A DNA stretch of 54,737 nucleotides. It comes from an uncultured Collinsella sp. (lineage in GTDB: Bacteria > Actinomycetota > Coriobacteriia > Coriobacteriales > Coriobacteriaceae). A program made the position numbers and the translations under genes. Under the pieces are notes generated by a model that worked only from the letters and a program-made list of their open reading frames with translations, did no database searches and was not told the origin of the DNA. Shown in pieces: positions 1-7,652 of the stretch. Positions within the stretch are counted from its first letter, which is position 1, and each line of letters opens with the position of its first letter. Location: the NCBI GenBank assembly GCA_900541135.1, contig UQIG01000012.1, positions 1-54,737 of the forward strand. Reading direction: 5' to 3'.

Positions 1-738
1 GCCTTTGATGATGAGGTCACTGCCCGCGGAGATGCCGTAACTTTCGTTTCCTTTTGCGATCACTGTGCCAGAGGAATCGATGGTGGTCTTGCCCTTGGAT
101 TGGATGCCTTCGGTGCCTCCCGTAGCATTCACGGTGCCCGAGCCCGTGATAGAGAGATCGCCCTTTGCCTCAATTCCGTCGGCATTAGTGCTTGTGGTGT
201 TCACAGTGCCTGGGCCAGAAATGGAGAGGTCGCCTGTGGATTTAATTGCATCGGTCTCGGCTGTCACATTGAGCTCATCCGTGCTATTCGAGCTCGTTAT
301 GTTCAACTCTGCTTTCTGGCTAGTGCCATCCTGCGCTTTGATGGCGGCTCCAGTGTAATCGGGCTCGGTTTTCACGGTGTTCTTGCCCTCGTAGGCAATG
401 TTGAGCTCGCCCGCAGCCTGGATCGCACCGCCGTCATAGCCGTTGAGCTTCATATCGTCGGCGCCGTCCCAGCTCCAGGTGCCGGCGGCGTCTCCCGTGG
501 GCCCCGCGGCCGCTTCGTGGCGGACGCCGCCAACGTCCACCCACTCCGCCGCGAGCGAGACGCTCGGCATGAGCAGCGAACTTACCGTGAGCGCGCAGGC
601 CAGGCCGCAGACGATGCGGCGCGTCACGCGGCGCCAGCTGCCGTGCGCGAGCAGCGTGCGACGGTGCACGTCGGGCTCGACAAAATGGGCTCCTGAGGTT
701 TTATCATTGCGCTTGGGGGTCGTGAACAAGGCGGCCAT
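1..738 (-). CDS. Secreted repeat-containing surface protein, N-terminal 246 residues (C-terminus beyond window)
   Basis: Reading leftwards from the ATG at 738, which has GGGAG five bases upstream, the frame stays open to base 1, so the gene is cut by the window edge. Residues 1-40 are basic, residues about 43-63 are hydrophobic, and a signal-peptidase-like SLA/AEW follows, so this looks like a Sec signal peptide with a long n-region. A trypsin-like mature start (AEWVDVGG) leads to a Gly/Thr/Ser-rich part where short beta-strand units recur, such as DLSISGPGTVNT, DLSITGSGTVNA and KTTIDSSGTVIA. This pattern is typical of right-handed parallel beta-helix carbohydrate-binding proteins of the Cthe_2159 kind; that family is my inference. 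Expected role: cell-surface adhesion or glycan binding. Any anchor would lie outside the window. The other-strand frames here are shadows. Confidence 0.8.
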   Translation of the reverse strand, partial: MAALFTTPKRNDKTSGAHFVEPDVHRRTLLAHGSWRRVTRRIVCGLACALTVSSLLMPSVSLAAEWVDVGGVRHEAAAGPTGDAAGTWSWDGADDMKLNGYDGGAIQAAGELNIAYEGKNTVKTEPDYTGAAIKAQDGTSQKAELNITSSNSTDELNVTAETDAIKSTGDLSISGPGTVNTTSTNADGIEAKGDLSITGSGTVNATGGTEGIQSKGKTTIDSSGTVIAKGNESYGISAGSDLIIKG

Positions 739-884
739 GGTTACTCCCATCCTCATAGGGCCTATGCGATTACGCCCAGCATATCTGCAGGATGTAGCCG
801 GCGGTAGTGCCGTTTGGAGGGCAAAATGTCCAAAACTTGGGAGGCAATACATCGCGCGTCCGTGCGGTGCCTGGCTTTAAAAGA

Positions 885-919
885 AAAGCGCGGAGCCGCT
901 CGATGCGACTCCGCGCTTT
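885..919 (-). terminator. Intrinsic terminator of the purine permease gene
   Basis: An 11-bp perfect stem (AAAGCGCGGAG at 885-895 with its complement at 909-919) encloses a 13-base loop. On the minus strand it is followed by a T-rich run (TTTTCTTTT). It sits 26 bases beyond the permease stop codon. Confidence 0.85.
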
Positions 920-945
920 GGTGTTCTGCTTTGGCAGCTTTGCCG

Positions 946-2259
946 TTACGCTACAAAGAAGTAGACGAGGAAGGCAAGGGCTGCGATCCACATGAGCGGC
1001 TTGATCTTGGAGGCCTCGCCCTTAAAGAGCGCGACGATCACGTAGGCGATAAAGCCCAGGCCAATGCCGGCAGAGATGGAGTAGGTGAAGGGCACGCCGG
1101 CGACAATCATGAACGCCGGGAAACCCTGCGACACGTCGGACCAGTCGATCTCGGAGGCCTCGCTCATCATGAGGTAGCCGACGTAGACCAGAGCACCGCA
1201 GGTGGCGGCACTGGAAACGATGGTGACGATGGGGGAGAAGAACGCGGCGAGAATGAACAGCACGCCGGTGGTGACGGAGGTGAGGCCCGTGCGACCACCG
1301 TCGGCAGCGCCAGAGGTGGACTCGACGAAGGTAGTGATGGAGGAGACGCCCATAAAGCCACCGGCAGCAGCGGCCACGGAGTCGACGACCAGGATGGGAC
1401 GGATGTCCTCGACATTGCCGTCCTCGGTCAGGAACTCGCCCTGCTTGGCGACGGCCATCGCGGTGCCCATGGTGTCGAAGAAGTCGCTCATGAGCAGCGA
1501 GAAGGCAACGACGAGCAGCATCGGGTCGGTCAGGACCTTCACGATGGCAAGGTTGCCGTCGGCAGTGCTGGCAAACGGGGCGCCGAAGGTCGAGAAGTCG
1601 AGCGGTGCGATGAGGCCCTCGGGCGCATGGGTGACGCCCAGCGGGATTCCGGCGATAACGGCGACGATGATGCCGATGAGCAGCGAGCCCGGCACGTTGC
1701 GGGAAGCCAGGGCAACCGTCACGACGATGGAGATGATGCCGACGATAAAGGTGGGGGAGGTGATGTCGCCCAAGCCGACGAGCGTACCGGCGCCAGCGGT
1801 GATGATGCCGGCGTCGCACAGGCCGATCATGGCGATAAACAGGCCCAGACCCACCGAGATGGCGTGGCGCAGGACCACGGGGATGGCATCCATGATGGCC
1901 TCGCGCAGGCCGCAAAGGACGAGCAGCAAGATGACGATACCTTCGAGGAAGATAACGCTCATGGCAACGTGCCAGTCACCGCCGCACATGGTGGTGGTGA
2001 TGCCCGCGATCATGGCGTTGATGCCCAGGCCCGACGCGCAGGCGAGCGGGCGGTTGGCGAAGATGCCCATGCAGATGGTCATGATGCCGGCGCCCAGGCA
2101 GGTGGCGCAGGCGAGCGCTCCCGCATCGATGCCAGCGCCCGAGAGCACTGCGGGGTTGACGGCGATGATGTAGGCCATCGCCAGGAATGTTGTCAGTCCA
2201 GCGCGAAGTTCGGTCCCGATTGTGGACTTGCGCTCACTGACGTGAAAAAGTTCGTCCAT
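946..2259 (-). CDS. NCS2-family purine (guanine/hypoxanthine) permease, AzgA/PbuG type
   Basis: A 437-residue integral membrane protein of the AzgA-like branch of the nucleobase transporters, importing hypoxanthine, guanine or adenine with protons for purine salvage. The N-terminus (TELRAGLTTFLAMAYIIAVNP) and the NAMIAGITTTMCGGDWHVA region match the family, and 12-14 hydrophobic segments fill the length. I chose the ATG at 2259 over an upstream frame opening at 2304 because AAGGAAAGG lies just before it and family members start at this point. It has its own terminator and is transcribed away from the deformylase-like gene at 2453. I looked for a purine riboswitch in the 190-base divergent spacer and did not recognise one. 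Substrate preference among purines cannot be read from sequence. Confidence 0.92.
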   Translation of the reverse strand: MDELFHVSERKSTIGTELRAGLTTFLAMAYIIAVNPAVLSGAGIDAGALACATCLGAGIMTICMGIFANRPLACASGLGINAMIAGITTTMCGGDWHVAMSVIFLEGIVILLLVLCGLREAIMDAIPVVLRHAISVGLGLFIAMIGLCDAGIITAGAGTLVGLGDITSPTFIVGIISIVVTVALASRNVPGSLLIGIIVAVIAGIPLGVTHAPEGLIAPLDFSTFGAPFASTADGNLAIVKVLTDPMLLVVAFSLLMSDFFDTMGTAMAVAKQGEFLTEDGNVEDIRPILVVDSVAAAAGGFMGVSSITTFVESTSGAADGGRTGLTSVTTGVLFILAAFFSPIVTIVSSAATCGALVYVGYLMMSEASEIDWSDVSQGFPAFMIVAGVPFTYSISAGIGLGFIAYVIVALFKGEASKIKPLMWIAALAFLVYFFVA

Positions 2260-2413
2260 GCATACCCTTTCCTTGTTCGGCCCCGAGTTTAGGCCGATTG
2301 ACACGAACTCACTTACTATATCGTCTTTACAACCTTGCTGTTCCTCGCATGTTGATGTTCGGCGCTTTGTAACAGACGGACGGTATTTATCGCATGAAAA
2401 TGTGTGGGTACCG

Positions 2414-2419
2414 TATACT
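2414..2419 (+). promoter_or_regulatory. Candidate -10 element for the deformylase-like gene
   Basis: TATACT lies 33 bases upstream of the ATG at 2453. No convincing -35 hexamer is visible at 16-18 bases, so this is a weak call. Confidence 0.35.
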
Positions 2420-2452
2420 TAAGCGGTTACAACGACCCCTATGGAGGAACGT

Positions 2453-2872
2453 ATGATTAAAGAGCTTTGCCACGACGAGGCTATCCTGTCCCAGCGTTGC
2501 GAGGTTGCGACCGTCGAGGACGAGTCGGTTGCTCAGGACCTGATCGATACCATCAAGTCGCTCGACGATGCCGGCTGCCTTGCCGCTAACCAGATTGGCG
2601 TAACCAAGAAGGTCTGCGTCTACCTGGACGACGCCGGCGAGCCCCACGTGCTCTACAACCCCCGTCTGGTGTTTGGCCTGGGCGCCAGCAAGATGGAGGA
2701 GAGCTGCCTGACGCACGAGGAGGTCACCAAGTCCACGCGCTATATCAAGTGCAAGGTTGCCTTTGACCAGATCGTCGACGGCAAGATGCGCGAGCGCAAG
2801 CAGGACTTTGTGGGCTTCGAGGCTCAAATGGTCCAGCATATGATTGACCACTGTCTAGGAAAGTTGGTCTAA
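2453..2872 (+). CDS. Peptide-deformylase-like protein lacking the catalytic glutamate
   Basis: A 139-residue protein of the peptide deformylase family (removal of the N-formyl group from nascent proteins). Motif 1 reads CLAANQIG (Gln47 present). Motif 2 is ESCLT (metal ligand Cys85). Motif 3 is QHMIDH: the metal-binding His129 and His133 are kept, but the catalytic Glu of HExxH is Met130, visible as ATG at 2840-2842. Family knowledge says that Glu is the general acid/base, so the protein is probably inactive as a deformylase or has another role. The start at 2453 is chosen for GGAGG five bases upstream; an ATG at 2441 lacks a site. The stop codon lies inside the left arm of a long palindrome. 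A paralogue at 10468-10878 keeps the Glu but has lost the Gln. Confidence 0.85.
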   Translation: MIKELCHDEAILSQRCEVATVEDESVAQDLIDTIKSLDDAGCLAANQIGVTKKVCVYLDDAGEPHVLYNPRLVFGLGASKMEESCLTHEEVTKSTRYIKCKVAFDQIVDGKMRERKQDFVGFEAQMVQHMIDHCLGKLV

Positions 2873-2975
2873 GGGGACCAAAGCACCGCACCTTGCCGCT
2901 CAATCGTCGCTCGCGTACCTTAAGTACGCTTCGCTCCTCTTTCGTGGCAATCTGCGGCACTTTGACCCCTTAGAC
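2867..2975. repeat. 109-bp imperfect palindrome (R1)
   Basis: Outer arms GTCTAAGGGG (2867-2876) and CCCCTTAGAC (2966-2975) pair perfectly. The centre is GCGTAC-CTTAA-GTACGC (2913-2929). Between them one step pairs CCGCACCTTGCC with GGCAATCTGCGG, leaving a CC/TC internal loop that also occurs in the elements at 10244-10437 and 13608-13706. The left arm contains the stop codon of the deformylase-like gene. It is probably an interspersed palindromic repeat. Confidence 0.7.
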
Positions 2976-3017
2976 GACCTGCGGGGTTAACTTGGTTGAG
3001 TTTATCCTGCTTGAATA

Positions 3018-3053
3018 GTCCGGGCGTGACATTGTTGTCATGTCCGGGCTTTT
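3018..3053 (+). terminator. Intrinsic terminator between deformylase-like gene and bile salt hydrolase
   Basis: A 14-bp stem with three G-T wobbles (GTCCGGGCGTGACA at 3018-3031 with 3036-3049), loop TTGT, followed by TTTT. It separates the palindrome from the bile salt hydrolase leader. Confidence 0.75.
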
Positions 3054-3116
3054 GTGTTTAGCGCCTTTTTGTTTGGTGACAATGAACTTAGCGAGAACGT
3101 GAAGCTAGGAGGCGCT

Positions 3117-4082
3117 ATGTGTACGAGCATTCGATTTACCGATAATTCCGGCAACATGTATCTGGGCCGCAACCTCGACTGGAGCTTTGACTACGGCCAA
3201 CAGGTTCGCGTGATGCCGCGCGGGTTTCACATTCCGTATTCGTTTATCGACGACACGACAGCGGCACACGCGGTGATCGGTATGTGCATCGATTACAAGA
3301 ACTACCCTATGTTCTTCGACTGCGGCAACGATGCGGGCCTCGCCGTGGCGGGTCTCAATTTCCCGGGTTATGCCGAGTATGCCGAGGACCCTGTCGACGG
3401 CAAGACCAATATCGCGGCCTATGAGTTTCCCCTGTGGGTGGCAGCGACGTTCTCGACGGTCGATGAGGTCGAGGCCGCGCTGCGCGACACGGTGATTGTC
3501 GCCAAATCTGCCGGAGAGGGGCTGGGCGTGTCGCTGCTCCATTGGATTATCGGCGACAGCCAGCGTAGCATCGTGGTCGAGATGATGGCTGACGGCCTGC
3601 ATGTATACGACGATCCGGTCGACACCCTTGCCAATCAGCCCACCTTCCCGTGGCATATGGAAAACCTACGCACTTATATCACCGCCACAAGCGATTTTCC
3701 GCAGACGGCGACGTGGCGTGGCGCCGAGCTTAAGCCCTATGGAGCCGGTGCCGGCATGCGCGGCATTCCCGGCGACTGCTATTCGCCGAGCCGTTTTGTA
3801 AAGGCAGCGTACCTCAACGCCAATTACCCGCAAAAAGACAGCGAGACCGAAAACGTCGTCCGCATGTTCCGTTCACTCGAGGGCGTGGTGATGATTGAGG
3901 GGGCGTCCAGGATGGGCGATGGCAAGTTCGAGAAGACTATCTACACCGGATGCTTTAGCGCGCGCACGGGCAATTATTACTACGCGATGTATGGGGATCC
4001 GTCGATTCGCTATGTGAGCCTGATGGATGCCGAGGGCGCGAGCCCCGATAGGCTCGTGGTTCCCGAGCCGCGTCGTTCGTAG
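3117..4082 (+). CDS. bsh: Bile salt hydrolase (choloylglycine hydrolase, Ntn-hydrolase)
   Basis: A 321-residue enzyme cleaving the glycine or taurine amide of conjugated bile acids; cytoplasmic, no signal peptide. The true start is the ATG at 3117 (AGGAGG four bases upstream), not the frame opening at 3054, because the nucleophile must be Cys2, exposed when Met1 is removed. Visible active-site residues are Cys2, Arg18 and Asp21 (YLGRNLDWSF), Asn81 (GLNFPGY), Asn173 (LANQPTF) and Arg226 (SPSRFVKAAY). Overall sequence is very like Bifidobacterium longum BSH, as I remember it, and unlike penicillin V acylases. It is a single-gene unit between two terminators. Conjugate specificity (glyco- versus tauro-) is not readable. 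Confidence 0.93.
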   Translation: MCTSIRFTDNSGNMYLGRNLDWSFDYGQQVRVMPRGFHIPYSFIDDTTAAHAVIGMCIDYKNYPMFFDCGNDAGLAVAGLNFPGYAEYAEDPVDGKTNIAAYEFPLWVAATFSTVDEVEAALRDTVIVAKSAGEGLGVSLLHWIIGDSQRSIVVEMMADGLHVYDDPVDTLANQPTFPWHMENLRTYITATSDFPQTATWRGAELKPYGAGAGMRGIPGDCYSPSRFVKAAYLNANYPQKDSETENVVRMFRSLEGVVMIEGASRMGDGKFEKTIYTGCFSARTGNYYYAMYGDPSIRYVSLMDAEGASPDRLVVPEPRRS

Positions 4083-4105
4083 CCGATGGCTTTACTGAAA
4101 TGCAA

Positions 4106-4141
4106 AGCGCCCCTGCATCTCCTGTGAGGTGCAGGGGCGCT
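4106..4141. terminator. Shared terminator hairpin between bsh and kup
   Basis: A 12-bp perfect stem (AGCGCCCCTGCA at 4106-4117 with 4130-4141). The minus-strand side is followed by TTTGCATTT, serving kup. The plus side has no T-run but lies 24 bases after the bsh stop and may also work. Confidence 0.75.
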
Positions 4142-4161
4142 GTCGTTGATGCGCGACGTCG

Positions 4162-6393
4162 CTAGAAGTTGGCGTCGTTGAGTTGTTCACTCTCGAGGCC
4201 GTCGAGCAGTTGCTGTTCGGGCGTATCGGCGACGCTCTCGAGCAATTCGGTGGGATCGACGTTCATGTCCCTACCGGCCTCGTTGCCGTTGACCAGGTCG
4301 TCCGAGAAGATATCGACTTCCATTTCCTCGGCTTCCTCGATCTGGACCTCGAGCGGCACATGGGTGCGTACGAGTTTGACCGCCGGACGCATGCGGGCAA
4401 AGAGAGGCACGTACTCGATGATGATCGCCGAGTTCTCAAGACCGTACCAGCGTGCCGGGCTTCCGCAGGCGCGGCGGACGGCGTACTTGATGGCCATGAC
4501 GCGGTGGTCGTTACGGTTGATGTCCGTTTCGGGGGCAAGCATCTTGCGCAGCATGCAAAAACGGAAGTCGCCCACGTTGCCGCGTGTCTCGTAGATGGAG
4601 TAGGTGTGATGCTGTGGTGGCAGCTCACCCGATGTCATCAAGTCGCCAACGATCTGACGCAGATAGGCGTTGATGCGCTGGTTGACCTTAAAGCCCAGGT
4701 CCAGGCGCACGCGGAACAAAAAGTCCGTGCCAAAGGTCTCGACGGAATACTCGTGCGTATAGGGCTCGTCGGTAACGTGCACGTTGATGAACCAATATGC
4801 CTTGGCGCGCTTGGGGTGCTTGTCCAGGATGGAATAGAGCACGTCGTGGTCGAGCGTGAGCGGGTCGGGGCTGTTGGTGAGGAACACCAGATTGTCGGCG
4901 AGCATGGGGTAGGTCTCGTCGTTGCGCAGGCGGTTGAGCTGATCGATGTACTTGGAGACGGGCAGCAGGATCGTCTGCGTGCGCTCGATGGCGGTGCCGC
5001 GGCGCCACACGTACATAAGGCCAAACAGCAGCGAGGCCAGGAAGATCATCACATAGCCGCCGTCAAAGAACATGGTGAGGCACGAGGCAAAGAAGCAGAG
5101 CTCGATGGCGCCAAAAAGTAGGGCAAAGACGCAGGCGCCCAGCTTGTGCTTGAGGATGCCGGCGATATAGCTCGTCAAAAGCGTCGTGGTCATGAGCATA
5201 GTCACGGTGATGGCGAGGCCGTAGGCGCTCTCCATGCGCTCGGAGTTTTGGAACAGCAGCACGATGAAGATACAGCCGACCCACATGATGTTGTTGACGA
5301 GCGGAATATAGAGTTGACCCTTGGTGTCGCTGGGGTAGTGGATGCGCAGATGCGGCATAAGGTTGAGACGCGTGGCCTCGGATACCAGCGAGAACGAGCC
5401 GGTGATAAGCGCCTGCGAGGCGATGATGGCCGCTACGGCCGATAGCACGATGGCAAAGGGGCGCAGGGGCTCGGGAAGCATCATGTAGAACGGGTTGACG
5501 ATGTCCATCGCGAGCATCTGGGGATTGGAGTTGTTGGCGAGCAGCCAAGCGCCCTGACCCAGATAGTTAAGGATGAGGGCCGCCTTTACGAACGGCCAGG
5601 ATGCGTAAATGTTAGCCTTGCCCACGTGACCCATGTCCGAATAGAGCGCCTCGGCGCCGGTCGTCGACAGGAAGACGAAGCCGAGCACCATGATGCCCGA
5701 GTGGTTGATGGGCGAGAACAGGAACATGATGCCGCGGATGGGGTTGAGTGCGCGCAAGATGGACAGGTTGCCGAGCATGTTGAACAGGCCGGCGCCCGCC
5801 AGGAACAGGAACCATAGCGTCATAAGCGGGCCGAAGAGCTTGCCGATTGACGAGGTGCCGGCGCGCTGCATGGCAAATAGGCCGCAGATAATGATGATGG
5901 TAATAATGATGACGTTGGTCTGGCCGTCGCCCAATAGCGCGTGGCCCCACTCGATGGTGCGCAGACCCTCGATGGCTGTGGTGACCGTGACGGCGGGGGT
6001 GAGGATGCCGTCGGCAAGCAGCGCCGCACCGCCGATCATGGCGGGAAGGATCAGCCACGGCGCCACTTTGCGCACGAGACTGAACAGGGCGAAGATACCG
6101 CCCTCGTTGTGGTTGTCGGCCCTCATGGCGATTAGCACGTACTTGACCGTGGTTACGAGCGTCATGGTCCAGATGACGAGCGAAAGCGCGCCCAGGATCA
6201 TGTCCTCGCTGACGGTACCGATGCCGCCGTTGTTGGCGACGATTGATTTCATGGTGTACATAGGGCTCGTGCCGATGTCGCCATAGACGACGCCGAGCGT
6301 TACGAGCAACATACCAGCAGAAAGGGGAATGGCTCCATGCCCGCTCTGTCCGTGCTGGTCTTGGAGGTTTGCCTCCAGTTTGTTGTGTGCCAC
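4162..6393 (-). CDS. kup: Kup-type potassium uptake protein
   Basis: A 743-residue K+/H+ symporter of the KUP/HAK/KT family. The signature VTLGVVYGDIGTSPMYT is near the N-terminus, about 12 hydrophobic segments run to residue about 450, and a long cytoplasmic C-terminal domain ends in an acidic tail. I prefer the GTG at 6393, which has AAGGGAG five bases upstream, over the ATG at 6411, which has no ribosome site; the first would give MAHNKLEAN. A perfect 9-bp hairpin (6414-6438) lies just upstream, and a possible -10 (TATAAA, minus strand 6450-6455) would give only a short leader, so I see no room for a c-di-AMP riboswitch of the ydaO class. Confidence 0.93.
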   Translation of the reverse strand: MAHNKLEANLQDQHGQSGHGAIPLSAGMLLVTLGVVYGDIGTSPMYTMKSIVANNGGIGTVSEDMILGALSLVIWTMTLVTTVKYVLIAMRADNHNEGGIFALFSLVRKVAPWLILPAMIGGAALLADGILTPAVTVTTAIEGLRTIEWGHALLGDGQTNVIIITIIIICGLFAMQRAGTSSIGKLFGPLMTLWFLFLAGAGLFNMLGNLSILRALNPIRGIMFLFSPINHSGIMVLGFVFLSTTGAEALYSDMGHVGKANIYASWPFVKAALILNYLGQGAWLLANNSNPQMLAMDIVNPFYMMLPEPLRPFAIVLSAVAAIIASQALITGSFSLVSEATRLNLMPHLRIHYPSDTKGQLYIPLVNNIMWVGCIFIVLLFQNSERMESAYGLAITVTMLMTTTLLTSYIAGILKHKLGACVFALLFGAIELCFFASCLTMFFDGGYVMIFLASLLFGLMYVWRRGTAIERTQTILLPVSKYIDQLNRLRNDETYPMLADNLVFLTNSPDPLTLDHDVLYSILDKHPKRAKAYWFINVHVTDEPYTHEYSVETFGTDFLFRVRLDLGFKVNQRINAYLRQIVGDLMTSGELPPQHHTYSIYETRGNVGDFRFCMLRKMLAPETDINRNDHRVMAIKYAVRRACGSPARWYGLENSAIIIEYVPLFARMRPAVKLVRTHVPLEVQIEEAEEMEVDIFSDDLVNGNEAGRDMNVDPTELLESVADTPEQQLLDGLESEQLNDANF

Positions 6394-6413
6394 GTGGACT
6401 CCCTTAGACATCC

Positions 6414-6438
6414 GGTTATCTGTCTAGGGCAGATAACC
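6414..6438 (-). promoter_or_regulatory. Hairpin immediately upstream of kup
   Basis: GGTTATCTG (6414-6422) and CAGATAACC (6430-6438) form a 9-bp stem with a 7-base loop. It would lie in the kup leader about 21 bases before the GTG start and could affect ribosome access, or be a DNA operator. Confidence 0.45.
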
Positions 6439-6493
6439 TTTATGCCATCTTTATACATATAAGAGCAGTTTGGCACATCGGGGTGTTTTAGAC

Positions 6494-6517
6494 AATAATC
6501 CCCATCTGGGGATTATT
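6494..6517. promoter_or_regulatory. Perfect inverted repeat upstream of kup
   Basis: AATAATCCCC and GGGGATTATT are 10-bp arms around ATCT. It lies about 40 bases upstream of the putative kup -10 element, so an activator or repressor site is plausible; it could also be a minor terminator. Confidence 0.4.
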
Positions 6518-6542
6518 CATGTACGCAGATAGCATTTCAAAA

Positions 6543-6600
6543 CAGGGGCGCACCGGCTGTATGGTCTTGCTGCAATGTGATAACCACGGACGCGCCCCTG
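6543..6600 (-). terminator. Intrinsic terminator of the EamA gene
   Basis: CAGGGGCGC (6543-6551) pairs with GCGCCCCTG (6592-6600), with a long loop. On the minus strand the stem is followed by TTTTGAAA. It lies 22 bases after the stop of the gene at 6623. Confidence 0.6.
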
Positions 6601-6622
6601 CTTTGAAACTGAAGAGGGGCTT

Positions 6623-7534
6623 TTAGGCGCGTGCTGCTTGGGCGATGCTTGCTTTGGTGTCTGCGCGTTTGCCGGCGACTTCGCAAAAGATCGCGCCGCC
6701 GATGATCAACGCGGCGCCCATGAGGCGGATGGGCGTCATGGTCTCTCCCAAAAGGGCAACGGAGAACACGACGGCCGAAAGCGGCTCGAGGTAGCCGACG
6801 ACCGCGACGGTCTGGACGGGCAGCTTGGCGACGGCACTAAAGTAGAGCAGGCAACCGATGCCGGTGTTGACGACGCCGAGCATGGCGACGGCGCCCCAAT
6901 CGATGCCGGCGGCAATGCTGGGGGAGAGGAACGAGGGGGCACCTTGCGTGAAGAGCGTAAGGATCAACGCGGTTACAAAGGCGGCGCTCACCTGGAGCGT
7001 GGAGTTCTCGAGGCCTTCGATGTGTGGCGCACCCTTGCTAGCGATGACCATCAAGGCGTAGCAGAAGGCCGAGGCGATGCCGCAAGCGATACCCGCAATG
7101 GGCATATTGCCGCCTAGACCTTGCGCCGCAATGAGAACGGCGCCACAGGCAACGGCGATAAACCCGGCGATTTTGCCGCCGGTCAGCTTTTCGCCAAAAA
7201 TGAGCGGGGAGAGGGCCATAACGATGATGGGGCCGCAGTAATACAACAGCGAGGAGATGCCAACGCCGATCGTCTGATAGGCGCGGAACAGGAAAATCCA
7301 GCTGGCGCCCAGCGCGGCGCCCGAGACGATGAGCGCTGCGGCCTCGCGGGGGCGAGACGGAGCCTGCAGGTTATGGCGCTTGGTTATGAAGAGGATGGCG
7401 GCAAGGGTGAGAGCGCCCAAAAACGTGCGCAACAGTACGATATCGGAGCTCGGCAGCGCGATGGCAGCGGCGATGATGCCGTTGGAGCCAAACAATAGCA
7501 ATGCTGCTAAGTACGTAAACAGTCCGTTGTTCAT
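6623..7534 (-). CDS. EamA-family (drug/metabolite superfamily) transporter
   Basis: A 303-residue membrane protein with two five-helix EamA repeats, ten hydrophobic segments in all. GSNGIIAAAIALPSSDIVLLR at the N-terminus and the GYLEPLSAVVFSVALLGE segment in the second repeat are family hallmarks. GAGGAG lies ten bases before the ATG at 7534. Members export amino acids or other small metabolites; the substrate is unknown. The gene is divergent from the LysR-type regulator at 7653, with a 118-base shared spacer, so regulation by that protein is likely. Confidence 0.88.
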   Translation of the reverse strand: MNNGLFTYLAALLLFGSNGIIAAAIALPSSDIVLLRTFLGALTLAAILFITKRHNLQAPSRPREAAALIVSGAALGASWIFLFRAYQTIGVGISSLLYYCGPIIVMALSPLIFGEKLTGGKIAGFIAVACGAVLIAAQGLGGNMPIAGIACGIASAFCYALMVIASKGAPHIEGLENSTLQVSAAFVTALILTLFTQGAPSFLSPSIAAGIDWGAVAMLGVVNTGIGCLLYFSAVAKLPVQTVAVVGYLEPLSAVVFSVALLGETMTPIRLMGAALIIGGAIFCEVAGKRADTKASIAQAARA

Positions 7535-7601
7535 GTGCTGACATCTCCTCTATATCCGAGCATGTTCACTATGGGTGAGGTGGCTTTAGAAGAAAAGCGA
7601 A

Positions 7602-7607
7602 TATAAT
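7602..7607 (+). promoter_or_regulatory. Candidate -10 of the LysR regulator gene
   Basis: A consensus TATAAT 45 bases before the GTG start. No good -35 is visible, as expected for a site that relies on a regulator. Confidence 0.45.
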
Positions 7608-7652
7608 GCATGGATAACATGACAAAAACTCATGTAAAGGTGGAGGGATGCC

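Noticed and set aside
814..2292. 492-codon plus-strand frame over the purine permease
   Set aside because: Shadow of a well-conserved minus-strand membrane protein; the translation is His/Asp/Gly-rich and low-complexity.
2260..2452. Purine riboswitch before the purine permease
   Set aside because: The conserved loop sequences of the purine aptamer are not visible on either strand of the spacer.
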